A DNA stretch of 64,000 bases, taken from the NCBI GenBank assembly GCA_030149295.1, contig JASBRV010000102.1, positions 1 through 64,000 of the forward strand, written 5' to 3'. This document shows, in pieces, positions 52,119 through 61,266 of this stretch (its first letter is position 1; each line of letters opens with the position of its first letter). Below the pieces are notes generated by a model. The model worked only from the letters and a program-made list of their open reading frames with translations, was not told the DNA's origin and made no database searches. A program made the translations under genes and the position numbers. The DNA comes from Bacteriovoracales bacterium (GTDB taxonomy: Bacteria > Bdellovibrionota > Bacteriovoracia > Bacteriovoracales > Bacteriovoracaceae).

Positions 52119-53798
52119 GTGGCACGCGTTATAGTAGTCCTTATCGCCCTTATGAGCATCAATACCTATTCCTCTACCCGCTGGGAAGTGGCCCGCCAAT
52201 GGAGTCCTGCTGAGGAGGAGCTCTTTTCAGAATTTATTCAAAATATAGGAAAGGCGATTAAAGCACGAAAATGCAAGACCACTGACGAGTGTTTAAGAAG
52301 CCCTGTGGCCAACCCCCTTTTTGCAAAAAATAATCCCTCAGGAATGATTTCTATTTTCGCTGATTGCGCTGACCTTCCTTATATCCTTCGTGCCTATTTT
52401 GCTTTCATGAGAAAACTTCCTTTTGTTTATCCTAAAGGAGTAACTTTCTATTCAAAGAAATTAGACCAAGCGAGACAAGACTACTACAGGCTAAAAAGAG
52501 AATACGACAGTTACAATTTTTTTAATCGCCCAAGAGAAGTGAGAAGCCAATTCAAAGAAGCAGAGAAGCTCTTTAAGAAGTTACAAAAAGAAGCAGGTAA
52601 AGATCTGCGCTATTCTCGCACAGGAAATAAAATCACAGGAATGGTGAAAATAAGAGGTGGTGAGAACCTAAACTCTATTTTTCATGACATTGTAGGATCT
52701 ATCTCTACTGCCGTATTTCGCGTCAATGGCAGCTTATTTGATAGTGGTGATGTTTTTAGAGACACCTACCCTGTTAAGATTTCCCGAGAATCGTTGACCA
52801 TTGGAAGTGTTATCTATGATCCCGCCGGACATATAGCCTTAGTCGCGGACATTACCGAAACTGGAAAGATTTATCTCATTGATGCCCATCCGGACAACTC
52901 AATCACTTATATTTCCTATGGTGAGAAATTTTCACGCTCACCTTTAAGTCGCGGTGCTGGATTTGTTAAATGGCGTCCATATGATTCAAACTACAACCCG
53001 GTACCTAATGACCAGCTAGCCGATTATTCATTAGAACAATTCTTTGGTTATCCTGAAAGAAACGTATCTTTTAAACAAGCACGCTTTAACTTCAACAATA
53101 TAGAAATGGATTTTAACCACTTTGTGAGAGCACGCCTATCCACTAGAGGCCTTTCTATTGATCCTATTGAAGACTCTAAGGCTTCTCTTGATGACCTTTG
53201 TCGCGATTTCAAAGATAGAGTTGATGCCGTCAATAAGGCGATCACTTCGGGTATTGTCACTCAAAGAGCACCAAAGAAATTGCCTGATAATATCTACGGA
53301 ACAAATGGAGATTGGGAAACATACTCAACTCCTAGTCGTGATGCCAGACTCAAGGCCTCTGTTAGGGAGATCTATAATTCTTTTAAAGAGTATCTTAACC
53401 CTCAAGACACTGACTTTGACATTTCTTATGATGGAGATGATCTAAAAGGTGAACTCGCACAAATTTTTAAAGAAAAGACCAGCTCTTGTAAATATCAATT
53501 CTCTTTGAGTGATGGATCGAGCTATCAGACCAATCTAAGTGAGTCTTTAAGTCGCCTTTTTGATCTTTCATTTGATCCTTATCAATGTATTGAACTTCGC
53601 TGGGGTTTAACAAACACTGGCACCTGTGATCAAGACAGAGATAAGTGGGATTGGTACCGTGCTCAGTCTTCACTGAGAAACCAAATTGATCGCGATTATT
53701 CTCAATTTATGGGCTATGACATCTCTGATTTAGAAAGATCTGGTTTAGGTGTGAGCAAAAAGCCTGAATTCGACTTTAAGAAACTCTTAAGCCTTTAA
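52119..53798 (+). CDS. Exported protein with possible cysteine-peptidase site
   Basis: A 559-residue protein with a signal peptide (MARVIVVLIALMSINTYSS). Conserved-looking features are SIFADCADLPYILRAYFAF (Cys83 at the start of a helix), then DPAGHIALVADI (His238) and YLIDAHPD (Asp255, His257). This Cys-helix, His-strand, polar-strand order is what NlpC/P60 and related papain-like peptidases show, so a peptidoglycan or protein hydrolase is plausible, but the motif match is not tight. The C-terminal ~250 residues are unknown and contain Cys in DLCRDF, SSCKYQF, QCIELRW and TCDQDR. It starts with GTG after GGAG. An orphan single gene, closed by a strong hairpin. Confidence 0.65.
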   Translation: MARVIVVLIALMSINTYSSTRWEVARQWSPAEEELFSEFIQNIGKAIKARKCKTTDECLRSPVANPLFAKNNPSGMISIFADCADLPYILRAYFAFMRKLPFVYPKGVTFYSKKLDQARQDYYRLKREYDSYNFFNRPREVRSQFKEAEKLFKKLQKEAGKDLRYSRTGNKITGMVKIRGGENLNSIFHDIVGSISTAVFRVNGSLFDSGDVFRDTYPVKISRESLTIGSVIYDPAGHIALVADITETGKIYLIDAHPDNSITYISYGEKFSRSPLSRGAGFVKWRPYDSNYNPVPNDQLADYSLEQFFGYPERNVSFKQARFNFNNIEMDFNHFVRARLSTRGLSIDPIEDSKASLDDLCRDFKDRVDAVNKAITSGIVTQRAPKKLPDNIYGTNGDWETYSTPSRDARLKASVREIYNSFKEYLNPQDTDFDISYDGDDLKGELAQIFKEKTSSCKYQFSLSDGSSYQTNLSESLSRLFDLSFDPYQCIELRWGLTNTGTCDQDRDKWDWYRAQSSLRNQIDRDYSQFMGYDISDLERSGLGVSKKPEFDFKKLLSL

Positions 53799-53829
53799 TC
53801 ATAAAACTTATTTAAGTTAACTAGAGTTT

Positions 53830-53860
53830 GAGAAAGTGTTTAATTTTTAGACACTTTCTC
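53830..53860 (+). terminator. Strong hairpin after the 559-residue protein gene
   Basis: GAGAAAGTGT pairs perfectly with ACACTTTCTC (10 bp) around an 11-base T/A-rich loop, 32 bp after the stop at 53798. The sequence that follows (CTTCCTAATC) has no run of T, so it is either an atypical terminator or an RNA-stabilising or regulatory stem for the next gene. Confidence 0.5.
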
Positions 53861-53932
53861 CTTCCTAATCCCTTATATTTATTAAGATTCCTTTGGCCTT
53901 TCTCTTGCAGCTTATACCCCTATAGGAAAACT

Positions 53933-56900
53933 ATGAGAGAGACTAAATACGCCTTATTTTTATCATTATTTATCTTACTATCGTGTGATGGGGGAAGTTC
54001 TGATGTCGAAGATCGCAACCATCTTGCGTCGACAGCGGCCTTTGATGTCGCGGCCATATCCGCCATTAAATCCGACTCAATTGCAGCAGCTGATACATTG
54101 AATTGGGGTGAGATACCCCTTGAAAAGAATATAACTTTTCAAACCTGCCTTATGGATAAAACACTGCAAATACCCCTGCAAACCCAAAAAACAAAAATCA
54201 TTACTCCCACTAATACATTTGAACGAATGACCAACACTCAAGGCTGCCTCACATGGGCGGAGAACTTCTCCTATTCTTATTTTCAAAAAGAAAATTTAAA
54301 AGACTATAACATTAGAATCGTAGGAGTTGGCGGTCATCCCGGTGATGAGGCCATTTCATTAAAAGTGAACCCCTGGTCTGATAATCTCAACACTCTAATT
54401 TATGACACTCGCTTCGATGAAACACCTAATGTAAAAAGATTGAGTACCATTGAAATCAAAAACTCACTCATCGTGAGAAATATTTCTTTTAACTACTTTA
54501 ATAGTGGTTTTAACTCAGAAAACCAAACGGCCTATTACTCTTTTCGATTGGGTCATCAAATACATGACCAAAGACTTGACCTTGAAGGCAACCTAATAGG
54601 TAAAAAGTATGAAACTGGACTTTTTCAGGGCCATTTCAAGCTAACGGAAGAAAGAGAAGGAGAATTTATCACTATTGGCGAAGCATTTGATGAAGTAGAG
54701 CTTAAATCAGGACAGGTTCAAAAAACCATAACTTTTCATTTCCCGAGAGGATTTCAAAATCACCCGGACTCAAGATTTTATCTCGTCTATTCCCTTGAGG
54801 CGATAGGCATCCCTTCAAAATCACAGATCATTGGAAAGACTCAAAAGGGAGTTCTTCCTCTGGCGAGCTTAAATGGTAATAATGAAGGCCTTCTAGAAAG
54901 CATCGAAAACTATCCAGAAGCACTGAGCTTAGCGCCTTCTAAGAATGATCTTATCTTAAAGAACGATTCGCTAAGTGTAGAAGAAAGAGAGAATAATACC
55001 GGTATTTCCATTGCAAAAATTCAGGTGGGATCAGGTATTTTATTGCCTGGTGATCATCGTAAGAGTACAGCAAGAATTAGACGCCACCCTGTGGAAATTT
55101 GTCTTGCCGATACTCTCACGAGTGGTGGCAATAGCCCCCTACCGCAAACAACAATTGAATTAACCGCAAACCAAAGTGGTGTCACCGACACTGAAGAAGT
55201 TCGCCGCCACCAGACCAATGTTAATGGATGTTTTCAAAGTTATCTCTATCTCACTTACGATTACTTAAGTTGTGAAAGGTTTTATAACTTAAATTACAAA
55301 ATCCATATAAAAGATGGCCGATATCAAAATCTCGATATTAACGGTAACGTGGCTATCAACCCCTTTAATCAATCGGATCTCTACTATGATCTTAACTTAG
55401 CGGATAACCCACCACAAACTCTTTGCGAGCCACCTCAACTTATGGTGAGCCAATTTTCTTATCAAAATGAAGGTATGGATCGTGAAGGCTTTTACATCAA
55501 TAAAGACCTTAATCTAACAGTGAGAAAGAAGTATAGCTTCATTCTTAAACCACAATTTGTCCGTGGTAATGCTTATCAAGAAATTAGAAATTTTGAGAAT
55601 CTTTATCAAGGAAATCTCAAAATTACGGCGTCCCTTTTTGCCCCTAAAAATGCTGACGTGGACCTTCATAACTTTAACGAAGGGGAATGGGACTACCTCA
55701 CATCTTCAGCTTTTGAGGGAGAAATTCAAAAAGATGGTACCTTTCAAGGCCTATTTCATCTTCCCCTTCATTTAAGTGAAACACTTTTTCTTAACTTTCA
55801 AAATATGCTCTATATCCAAGTTGAGAGTAAAGAGAACCTAAAGCCACTAAGTTTTATGGTTCCCTTTCATGCTATTGCCAAAGGAGGCAATTATGCCCCA
55901 CGCCTTCAAAATGGTGAATTATCTGAAGATCTAAAAGACACTATTGCTTTTCACCTAGAAGACAAAGTGAAAATTCCAGGCCTCCATGCCAGCGAAAGAT
56001 ATAATGAACATGATAGACCTGAACTTAGCCCTCTAGAGCGCTATAGAGCAGAACTCTTGCGTCTCTCTCGCACTGAAAACGACAATGTGAAACTCACCAC
56101 AGGTGACTTAGATGACTTAAATCGCCTCGAGCCATTAAATGGACCCTCTTGGTCAAATAGAGACGAAAATTTTAAGAAAGAGCATCTTAGACGCCTATCA
56201 AGTAGTGAGTTTAGAACACTAACGACAAAAAGAGGTCAACTTCCCGTATCTTTAGCGAATAAGTTCTGTCGCTTATTTTATGACCTTCCCCTAAAGAATA
56301 AAAGAAGAACTCTCGTCTTTGGAAATAAAGAAGACTCTCTAGGTGGAGCAGCTTACGAGGAATGTCTAACAAGCCCAGACGAGCTTATTGAGTTTGTGCC
56401 GATGAGTTTTGTTGAGGAAATTGTTGGTCAAAAGAAAGAAAAAACCTATGAAGAGCAAAACTATCGTTACTTTCAAACTCGTTTTGTTAAAGACATGACT
56501 GGTAAAATCCGTCGTGGTAATGCCTACTTTGCGGCTTACGGTGACCGATCCTCAATTAATTGGGGTGAAAGAGAAAGTCAGGCCACCGAAAGGTCCATGT
56601 CCTATGGTCTTGAAGGACCAACCATGCTCTTTGTTTCAACGAGGGAATCAAGAACTCATGCTCAAGAAACCTTTAGCGTTAAAAATACCGCTGAAATGCG
56701 AGCGGCCTTCAATCGTTTTTATACTTCAAGAGACCTCATTGACCTTACCTATAATGAGGTAACCTTAGAGTTTTCCGCAAGGGTTAGAGATTGCGTAACC
56801 GTACGGTCAAAAAAGAAATTGCCCCATGTATACAGCTTTTGTCGCAAGAAAGATCGCTTAAAACGGCTTCAGGAAACCTGGTTTTTTATCGGTGACACGT

Positions 56901-57199
56901 CCTCTCAGGAGCATGGAATTATTGCGGATGGAAATATAATAGGTGATGACAACCGTATGCAGGTCATCAGAGGAAAACAAAATTTTAATCTCTTATGGCA
57001 AAAATATGAAACCAATGATGCCCTTTTGGTTGTGGAAGAATTAGGAACCATTACTGTAGGAGATGCCTTTACCAAGTATATTAATAGAGAAAAAGGGTTA
57101 ATTCCCTTCGAGAATAAATTTGATCATAGCTTTCCTGGGATGATTCTCCCTACGACTCATGATCCTACTCGTGCTTGCAACGACTGTCAGGATCCATAA
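53933..57199 (+). CDS. Giant lipoprotein of unknown function
   Basis: A 1088-residue lipoprotein: MRETKYALFLSLFILLSCDGG has a lipobox (LLSC), and the mature protein starts with an Asp/Ser-rich tether, which usually favours the outer membrane. Several beta-sandwich-like segments follow, each with paired Cys (FQTCLM...TQGCLTW; VEICLAD...NGCFQSY), suggesting repeated Ig- or fibre-like domains up to about residue 600. The C-terminal ~300 residues are different, basic and Arg-rich. An upstream frame opens at 53828, but ATG 53933 with TAGGA fixes the leader. The last 35 bp overlap the convergent gene. No family recognised; a surface or predation role would be a guess. Confidence 0.72.
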   Translation: MRETKYALFLSLFILLSCDGGSSDVEDRNHLASTAAFDVAAISAIKSDSIAAADTLNWGEIPLEKNITFQTCLMDKTLQIPLQTQKTKIITPTNTFERMTNTQGCLTWAENFSYSYFQKENLKDYNIRIVGVGGHPGDEAISLKVNPWSDNLNTLIYDTRFDETPNVKRLSTIEIKNSLIVRNISFNYFNSGFNSENQTAYYSFRLGHQIHDQRLDLEGNLIGKKYETGLFQGHFKLTEEREGEFITIGEAFDEVELKSGQVQKTITFHFPRGFQNHPDSRFYLVYSLEAIGIPSKSQIIGKTQKGVLPLASLNGNNEGLLESIENYPEALSLAPSKNDLILKNDSLSVEERENNTGISIAKIQVGSGILLPGDHRKSTARIRRHPVEICLADTLTSGGNSPLPQTTIELTANQSGVTDTEEVRRHQTNVNGCFQSYLYLTYDYLSCERFYNLNYKIHIKDGRYQNLDINGNVAINPFNQSDLYYDLNLADNPPQTLCEPPQLMVSQFSYQNEGMDREGFYINKDLNLTVRKKYSFILKPQFVRGNAYQEIRNFENLYQGNLKITASLFAPKNADVDLHNFNEGEWDYLTSSAFEGEIQKDGTFQGLFHLPLHLSETLFLNFQNMLYIQVESKENLKPLSFMVPFHAIAKGGNYAPRLQNGELSEDLKDTIAFHLEDKVKIPGLHASERYNEHDRPELSPLERYRAELLRLSRTENDNVKLTTGDLDDLNRLEPLNGPSWSNRDENFKKEHLRRLSSSEFRTLTTKRGQLPVSLANKFCRLFYDLPLKNKRRTLVFGNKEDSLGGAAYEECLTSPDELIEFVPMSFVEEIVGQKKEKTYEEQNYRYFQTRFVKDMTGKIRRGNAYFAAYGDRSSINWGERESQATERSMSYGLEGPTMLFVSTRESRTHAQETFSVKNTAEMRAAFNRFYTSRDLIDLTYNEVTLEFSARVRDCVTVRSKKKLPHVYSFCRKKDRLKRLQETWFFIGDTSSQEHGIIADGNIIGDDNRMQVIRGKQNFNLLWQKYETNDALLVVEELGTITVGDAFTKYINREKGLIPFENKFDHSFPGMILPTTHDPTRACNDCQDP

Positions 57200-58313
57200 G
57201 AGAAACACACATCTCTTTGTCCCCTACTTCTGCGAGGCACTCAGCAATAGCCTCGCAAAAGGTTGCCCCCTCGGTATAAGAATCTTCCGAAAAGACATCG
57301 ATATTTTCTTTCTCTAATACTTCTAATCCCTCAGTGATCTGCGATCCAGCATCTAAACTTTCTTCAATTTGAGCGGACTCCTCATCTAACTCTTTTGTTA
57401 ACTGATAAGTATCATAAATACCTGCGATAGTGAGATAGACCATTACCCCCGCGAGATAAGCCTTTCTTAACTTCTCGTAGCGTTCTTTAACTCCAAAACT
57501 CGCTCCCAACTCCAATTCAACTTTGGCCATCGCATTTTCATTCAATCCATTCTCTAGGATCTCTCTCGCCAGAGCTTCACTAATTGTCACCTTTTTTAGG
57601 GCCGGCAAATAAAGAGGCGGAAGTCCGGCCAACATGGGAAGATTAAAAAGACTTGTCATCAAAGCTTTAGACCATGGTGTTTTCGAAAATTTTTGTAAAT
57701 GATTTGCGGGTAGGCGATATTCTTTAAAGACCCTAAGAAGCCCTTTTTTCACCAGGTCTTCATGGACCACTCTCTTCATCATCTGATTATCTGAGTATTG
57801 ACCTGAAAAGAACTTCTTCCATTTAAGAGATGGCCCATAGGCACCAACAAATAACTCTCTCGTCAGATCATCAATATCTGAAATATTGAGACGACCCCGT
57901 TTTTTTAGGCGACCAATAATCTTTTCAAAATACCCCCTTCTCCATTGGCCCCAGCCTTTAGGCTCAAAACTCTCCTCTAGACCAAGGCGCCTTTGGGAGG
58001 CCACAATAAAGGCGAGTACTTCTTCAGGCCCCTCACCAAGAGGGATAAAATGATCTCCTTCCAGTTGAGCGAGGTCTCTTAAATTAGATTGGTAGTAATC
58101 ATAATCAAATTCTTTTTGGGGCAGTGAGAGGAATCTTCGCCATAAACTAAAAGAAGATTGGGGATCCTTGGCGGCCAACAATTGGGCCATCCTCTGAAAG
58201 CAGTCTTTTACCACAGAAGCAGGTTCTCTAAATCCCTGACTTGAAGAAAACTTAAAGGGCGCAATAACGATAAAGAATAAGAGAAATAAGGATAAAGAAA
58301 GTCTATTCATCAT
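57165..58313 (-). CDS. Exported protein with internal hydrophobic helix, unknown
   Basis: A 382-residue protein. The signal/anchor is MNRLSLSLFLLFFIVIAPFKFSSS near the start; a second hydrophobic segment (YLAGVMVYLTIAGIYDTYQL) lies near residue 300, followed by an acidic tail with four Cys (FCEAIAECLAEV, MCVSL, RCKHE). Two tandem ATGs (58313/58310) start the gene; the ribosome site is weak. The middle is helical and basic. Not recognised. Its 3' end overlaps the giant lipoprotein gene by 35 bp on the other strand. Confidence 0.65.
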   Translation of the reverse strand: MMNRLSLSLFLLFFIVIAPFKFSSSQGFREPASVVKDCFQRMAQLLAAKDPQSSFSLWRRFLSLPQKEFDYDYYQSNLRDLAQLEGDHFIPLGEGPEEVLAFIVASQRRLGLEESFEPKGWGQWRRGYFEKIIGRLKKRGRLNISDIDDLTRELFVGAYGPSLKWKKFFSGQYSDNQMMKRVVHEDLVKKGLLRVFKEYRLPANHLQKFSKTPWSKALMTSLFNLPMLAGLPPLYLPALKKVTISEALAREILENGLNENAMAKVELELGASFGVKERYEKLRKAYLAGVMVYLTIAGIYDTYQLTKELDEESAQIEESLDAGSQITEGLEVLEKENIDVFSEDSYTEGATFCEAIAECLAEVGDKEMCVSLMDPDSRCKHE

Positions 58314-58431
58314 ACATCTATCGGAATTTCCCCTCCAATCCTGTAATTTCTCCAAGCTTTTTACTCAATTTTAAAAATGACTTTTCTAAGCACAAAAAGG
58401 CGCGATAGCTTTGCCTAAATAAGGAGTTTTT

Positions 58432-58887
58432 ATGAAAATATTAGCCATTTTGAGCCTTTTTGCCCTGTCTTTCACAAGCTTTGCTGGAAATTACGGAAAA
58501 TTCAAAGTTACCTATAACGAGTACTACTCTTTTTCAGCTGTCTTCCTCTTAAACTCTTATGGCGATATCAAAATTCTTGATAATGATCAGTACCTACAAA
58601 TTGAAAGCTCACCTTTTTTCGGTGAAACAACGATTACGGTAAAAAGCTCTGGGGATGAGGACCATGTTAAGGCCACTTTCTTTATGAAAGACAATAAGAT
58701 TCTAAAAGCATGCTCCGCCTTTATAGATCTTAAAAATGACTATATCGAGCCTCACCGGCCAAAAATCGTGCAAATTTTAAGATGGAACAAAAGTAAAAAG
58801 GCTTATGAGGATATATATAACGACGCGCTTGTTAACGCGACCAATGAAGAATGTCTTACAGACCTCTTATCTGCCTACGAAGACTAA
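58432..58887 (+). CDS. Exported protein of unknown function
   Basis: A 151-residue protein: signal peptide MKILAILSLFALSFTSFAG, then a beta-rich mature domain (KFKVTYNEYYSFSAVFLL, TTITVKSSGDEDHVKATFFM) with two Cys (ACSAF, ECLTD). TAAGGAG precedes the ATG. No known family seen. A perfect hairpin follows at 58916. Confidence 0.68.
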   Translation: MKILAILSLFALSFTSFAGNYGKFKVTYNEYYSFSAVFLLNSYGDIKILDNDQYLQIESSPFFGETTITVKSSGDEDHVKATFFMKDNKILKACSAFIDLKNDYIEPHRPKIVQILRWNKSKKAYEDIYNDALVNATNEECLTDLLSAYED

Positions 58888-58915
58888 AAAAAGTATAATT
58901 AAAATAAGGACTTAA

Positions 58916-58935
58916 GGTGTTAGGAAGCTAACACC
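58916..58935. terminator. Hairpin downstream of 58887 gene
   Basis: GGTGTTAG-GAAG-CTAACACC is a perfect 8-bp stem with a four-base loop, 28 bp after the stop. No T-run follows, so it may be a terminator of an atypical kind or part of the leader of the gene at 59043. Confidence 0.45.
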
Positions 58936-59042
58936 TGCACCTTCTCTAGACACCGATTTTCTCGTATTTTCAGTCACATAAGCACCTTGGTTTTGGAACA
59001 CTCTTTGCATCTTAATGGAGTGAACCAAAAAGGACCTATAAT

Positions 59043-59855
59043 ATGAGAAAACTCATCGCTACTCTATGTTTAATTTCCCTATCGCAGACCTACGCGAACT
59101 CCACTTGTATGATAGCCGAGAAAGATTTCTCCAAGGCATGCAAGGTGCTTAAGGTGAAGGAGAGTATTATCAAAAGAAAAGCTCTCGCCCTAGATTCTTT
59201 AAGGGAACTTCAAAATAGACTTCTAGAAGGTCAAAGACTTAAGGAAAAGCTAGAGAATAATGCCGCAGACCTGACTGAAGATGAAATTCTCATCAACCAA
59301 TTAGCGACTCTTGCTGAAGGAAACGAGCTTGAAAAGCTGGCTTCAGAAAGACTTGAAAAGAGAATTATCGACACTGAAAATGACCTCGAACTTCTAAACG
59401 TTGAGGAACAAATTAATGAAGAAATTGGCGAAATCGGCATCAACAATACCCAACAATACTACAAGGGTGTAGCTTCCCTTGGAGGACTTGTGCTCTTTAG
59501 TTTTGTCATCAATCGCATGGCCCGATCAACAAGAGGTCAAGCCCTAAAAAGAAGACTCATGGCCCAAATTTTTCCCAGTGAAAATAGAATTGTCAAAACT
59601 GGTGTGAATATTGGTCTGGTTATTTCCATTGCATCAGGATTCTTCGCTCTTTATAAACTCTATGAAAATAAAGAAGAGCAAAAGAAGTTGGACGAAATGA
59701 TCAAGCTTATCAATCAGATTAAAGATCAAACGGACACCATTCTTACTATCCGAGAAGAGTTGGATGAGATGGATGTATGCTTTTGGCTGCAATTTGATCA
59801 ACTTAAGGCCCAAGGCGTCGCCAGTATGGAAAAGAACGAACTGGTTTGCCAATAA
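59043..59855 (+). CDS. Exported coiled-coil membrane protein
   Basis: A 270-residue protein: signal peptide (MRKLIATLCLISLSQTYANS), a long charged coiled coil from about residue 35 to 130 (LDSLRELQNRLLEGQRLKEK, NELEKLASERLEKR), two membrane segments (about 142-160 and 188-208) and a second coiled coil to the end. Cys residues near the start and end may bridge. It precedes the two TPM-domain genes by 26 bp, in the position where a LemA gene usually stands, but the sequence does not show LemA motifs. Function unknown. Confidence 0.7.
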   Translation: MRKLIATLCLISLSQTYANSTCMIAEKDFSKACKVLKVKESIIKRKALALDSLRELQNRLLEGQRLKEKLENNAADLTEDEILINQLATLAEGNELEKLASERLEKRIIDTENDLELLNVEEQINEEIGEIGINNTQQYYKGVASLGGLVLFSFVINRMARSTRGQALKRRLMAQIFPSENRIVKTGVNIGLVISIASGFFALYKLYENKEEQKKLDEMIKLINQIKDQTDTILTIREELDEMDVCFWLQFDQLKAQGVASMEKNELVCQ

Positions 59856-59881
59856 GCCCTTACAAAAGTTAACATGGAGGC

Positions 59882-60538
59882 ATGAAAAGATGCCTCTTTC
59901 TCCTCATTATCTCACTTGTTTCCATTCAGGCGAATGCCCTCTCTGGCCTTCCTACCATACCTAGTTGGCCTAATGATCATATCAATGATGAAGTTGGTCT
60001 CTTTCCCTTTGGTGAAGAAGTTAAATTTAACTTTTTCTTAGAGGAAGTCCTTGTTAAAGAGAAACTCTATTTTCATTTTGAGCTGATTCCCAGTTTAGAA
60101 GGCTTAGACATTGAAGAAAAGTCTCAAATTATTATGGATCGACTCCTTCAAGATCATCAAGAAGTGCTTCTCTTCACCCTTTCTCTAAGTGATCGAAACT
60201 TTAAAATCATGAAGTCTTCCCTTGTCCCTTTGACCGATGATGATCTTAATGAACTTGTAAAAGTAACCCTTCCCTCCTTAAAAGCTCAAAACTATGCCAA
60301 TGCCATAAGAATTTTCCTTCAAAATACACTGTATAAACTTAATGACCAAAATCTCTTTCAACCCCCTCTTATTGGCGATCAAAAGAGAGGAAACTTAAAT
60401 ATCCTTATTTTCTTTTCTACTTTTGTTTTATTTGTTTTCTTCTTGGGCCATAAAATTAGAAAAACGGCCCCAGTCAAAGAAATATCACCAGAGCTTAAAA
60501 AGACGCGCTCAAAATCAATTGGGATATTCTGGTCATGA
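59882..60538 (+). CDS. TPM-domain membrane protein, divergent
   Basis: A 218-residue protein: signal peptide, then a TPM (YgcG-type) domain over residues about 28-150: VNDEVGLF-like start (HINDEVGLFPFGEE), a region with SLEGLDIEEKSQIIMDRLLQDHQEVLLFTLSLSDRNF, and VTLPSLKAQNYANAIRIFL. A C-terminal membrane helix (LNILIFFSTFVLFVFFLGHKI, about 175-195) and a short basic tail follow. TPM proteins cluster with LemA and are tied to envelope quality control or photosystem repair in other organisms. The stop overlaps the next gene by 4 bp. Confidence 0.7.
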   Translation: MKRCLFLLIISLVSIQANALSGLPTIPSWPNDHINDEVGLFPFGEEVKFNFFLEEVLVKEKLYFHFELIPSLEGLDIEEKSQIIMDRLLQDHQEVLLFTLSLSDRNFKIMKSSLVPLTDDDLNELVKVTLPSLKAQNYANAIRIFLQNTLYKLNDQNLFQPPLIGDQKRGNLNILIFFSTFVLFVFFLGHKIRKTAPVKEISPELKKTRSKSIGIFWS

Positions 60539-61266
60539 AAATACACTATCTCCTCGTCAAGCAATCTGATAGTTACCCAGCCGCTCACTTTAGATCAGGG
60601 CTCTTCTTTTGTGCCTTGGTCATAGTGGCCATGTACTATCTTCCTCTCTCTTGGAATAACCCCTTTCCCATTATTGCCACAGCTACAGGATTTTTTCTCT
60701 TTGGTTATATCCTCGCCCATTTTAGAAGGTTTAAAAGGCTCTTTAGCTTTGGCCATGAAATGAAAGAAGAAGTGCATCAAATGGCATTAGAAAGCCTTGA
60801 GACCTATGGTCTCCTAGGAAGACCTCAAACAATTCTCATCTATGGCTCCCTCTTAGAGAGAAGAATCGAATGCCTGCCCTCTTTTGACCTCGTTGATGCT
60901 CTCGACTATCAAGGCATTCTCAAAGAAAAGAAAAAGGAATTCAAAAAGAAGAATCCTAAACAATTAATCCTCGCCATCTGTAATGAAATTGAAGAACAAC
61001 TTAGGCAATCTGGATATGAAAACTTCAACGAGAGCATCAAAAGCGAGAAATTGCCCCAGGAAATTCCTGCCCAAGAGGATAGGCCAGCTCTTGAGACAAC
61101 CAGTTCACAGTCTGATAATACATCCGCGCCAAGGCCTCTTGAAAAAGACGAGGAGTCACCTCAACCCCAGGCACCTGATCAGAATAATAGCGAAGACCCA
61201 GATCATGGTACTGAACCTCAATCTGAGAAGGCGCAGAACACCACGAACACTGGCGTTCATAACTAA
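60535..61266 (+). CDS. Second TPM-like membrane protein with disordered tail
   Basis: A 243-residue protein with two membrane helices (about 22-40 and 45-62), then a TPM-like region: VHQMALESLETYGLLGRPQT, then ILIYGSLLERRIECLPS, then helices ending near residue 160. The last ~80 residues are Pro/Ser/Glu/Gln-rich and low complexity; that part is antisense to the next gene for 230 bp. It resembles the type of TPM partner (COG3762-like) that follows a YgcG-like gene. Start overlaps the previous stop by 4 bp. Confidence 0.65.
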   Translation: MKIHYLLVKQSDSYPAAHFRSGLFFCALVIVAMYYLPLSWNNPFPIIATATGFFLFGYILAHFRRFKRLFSFGHEMKEEVHQMALESLETYGLLGRPQTILIYGSLLERRIECLPSFDLVDALDYQGILKEKKKEFKKKNPKQLILAICNEIEEQLRQSGYENFNESIKSEKLPQEIPAQEDRPALETTSSQSDNTSAPRPLEKDEESPQPQAPDQNNSEDPDHGTEPQSEKAQNTTNTGVHN

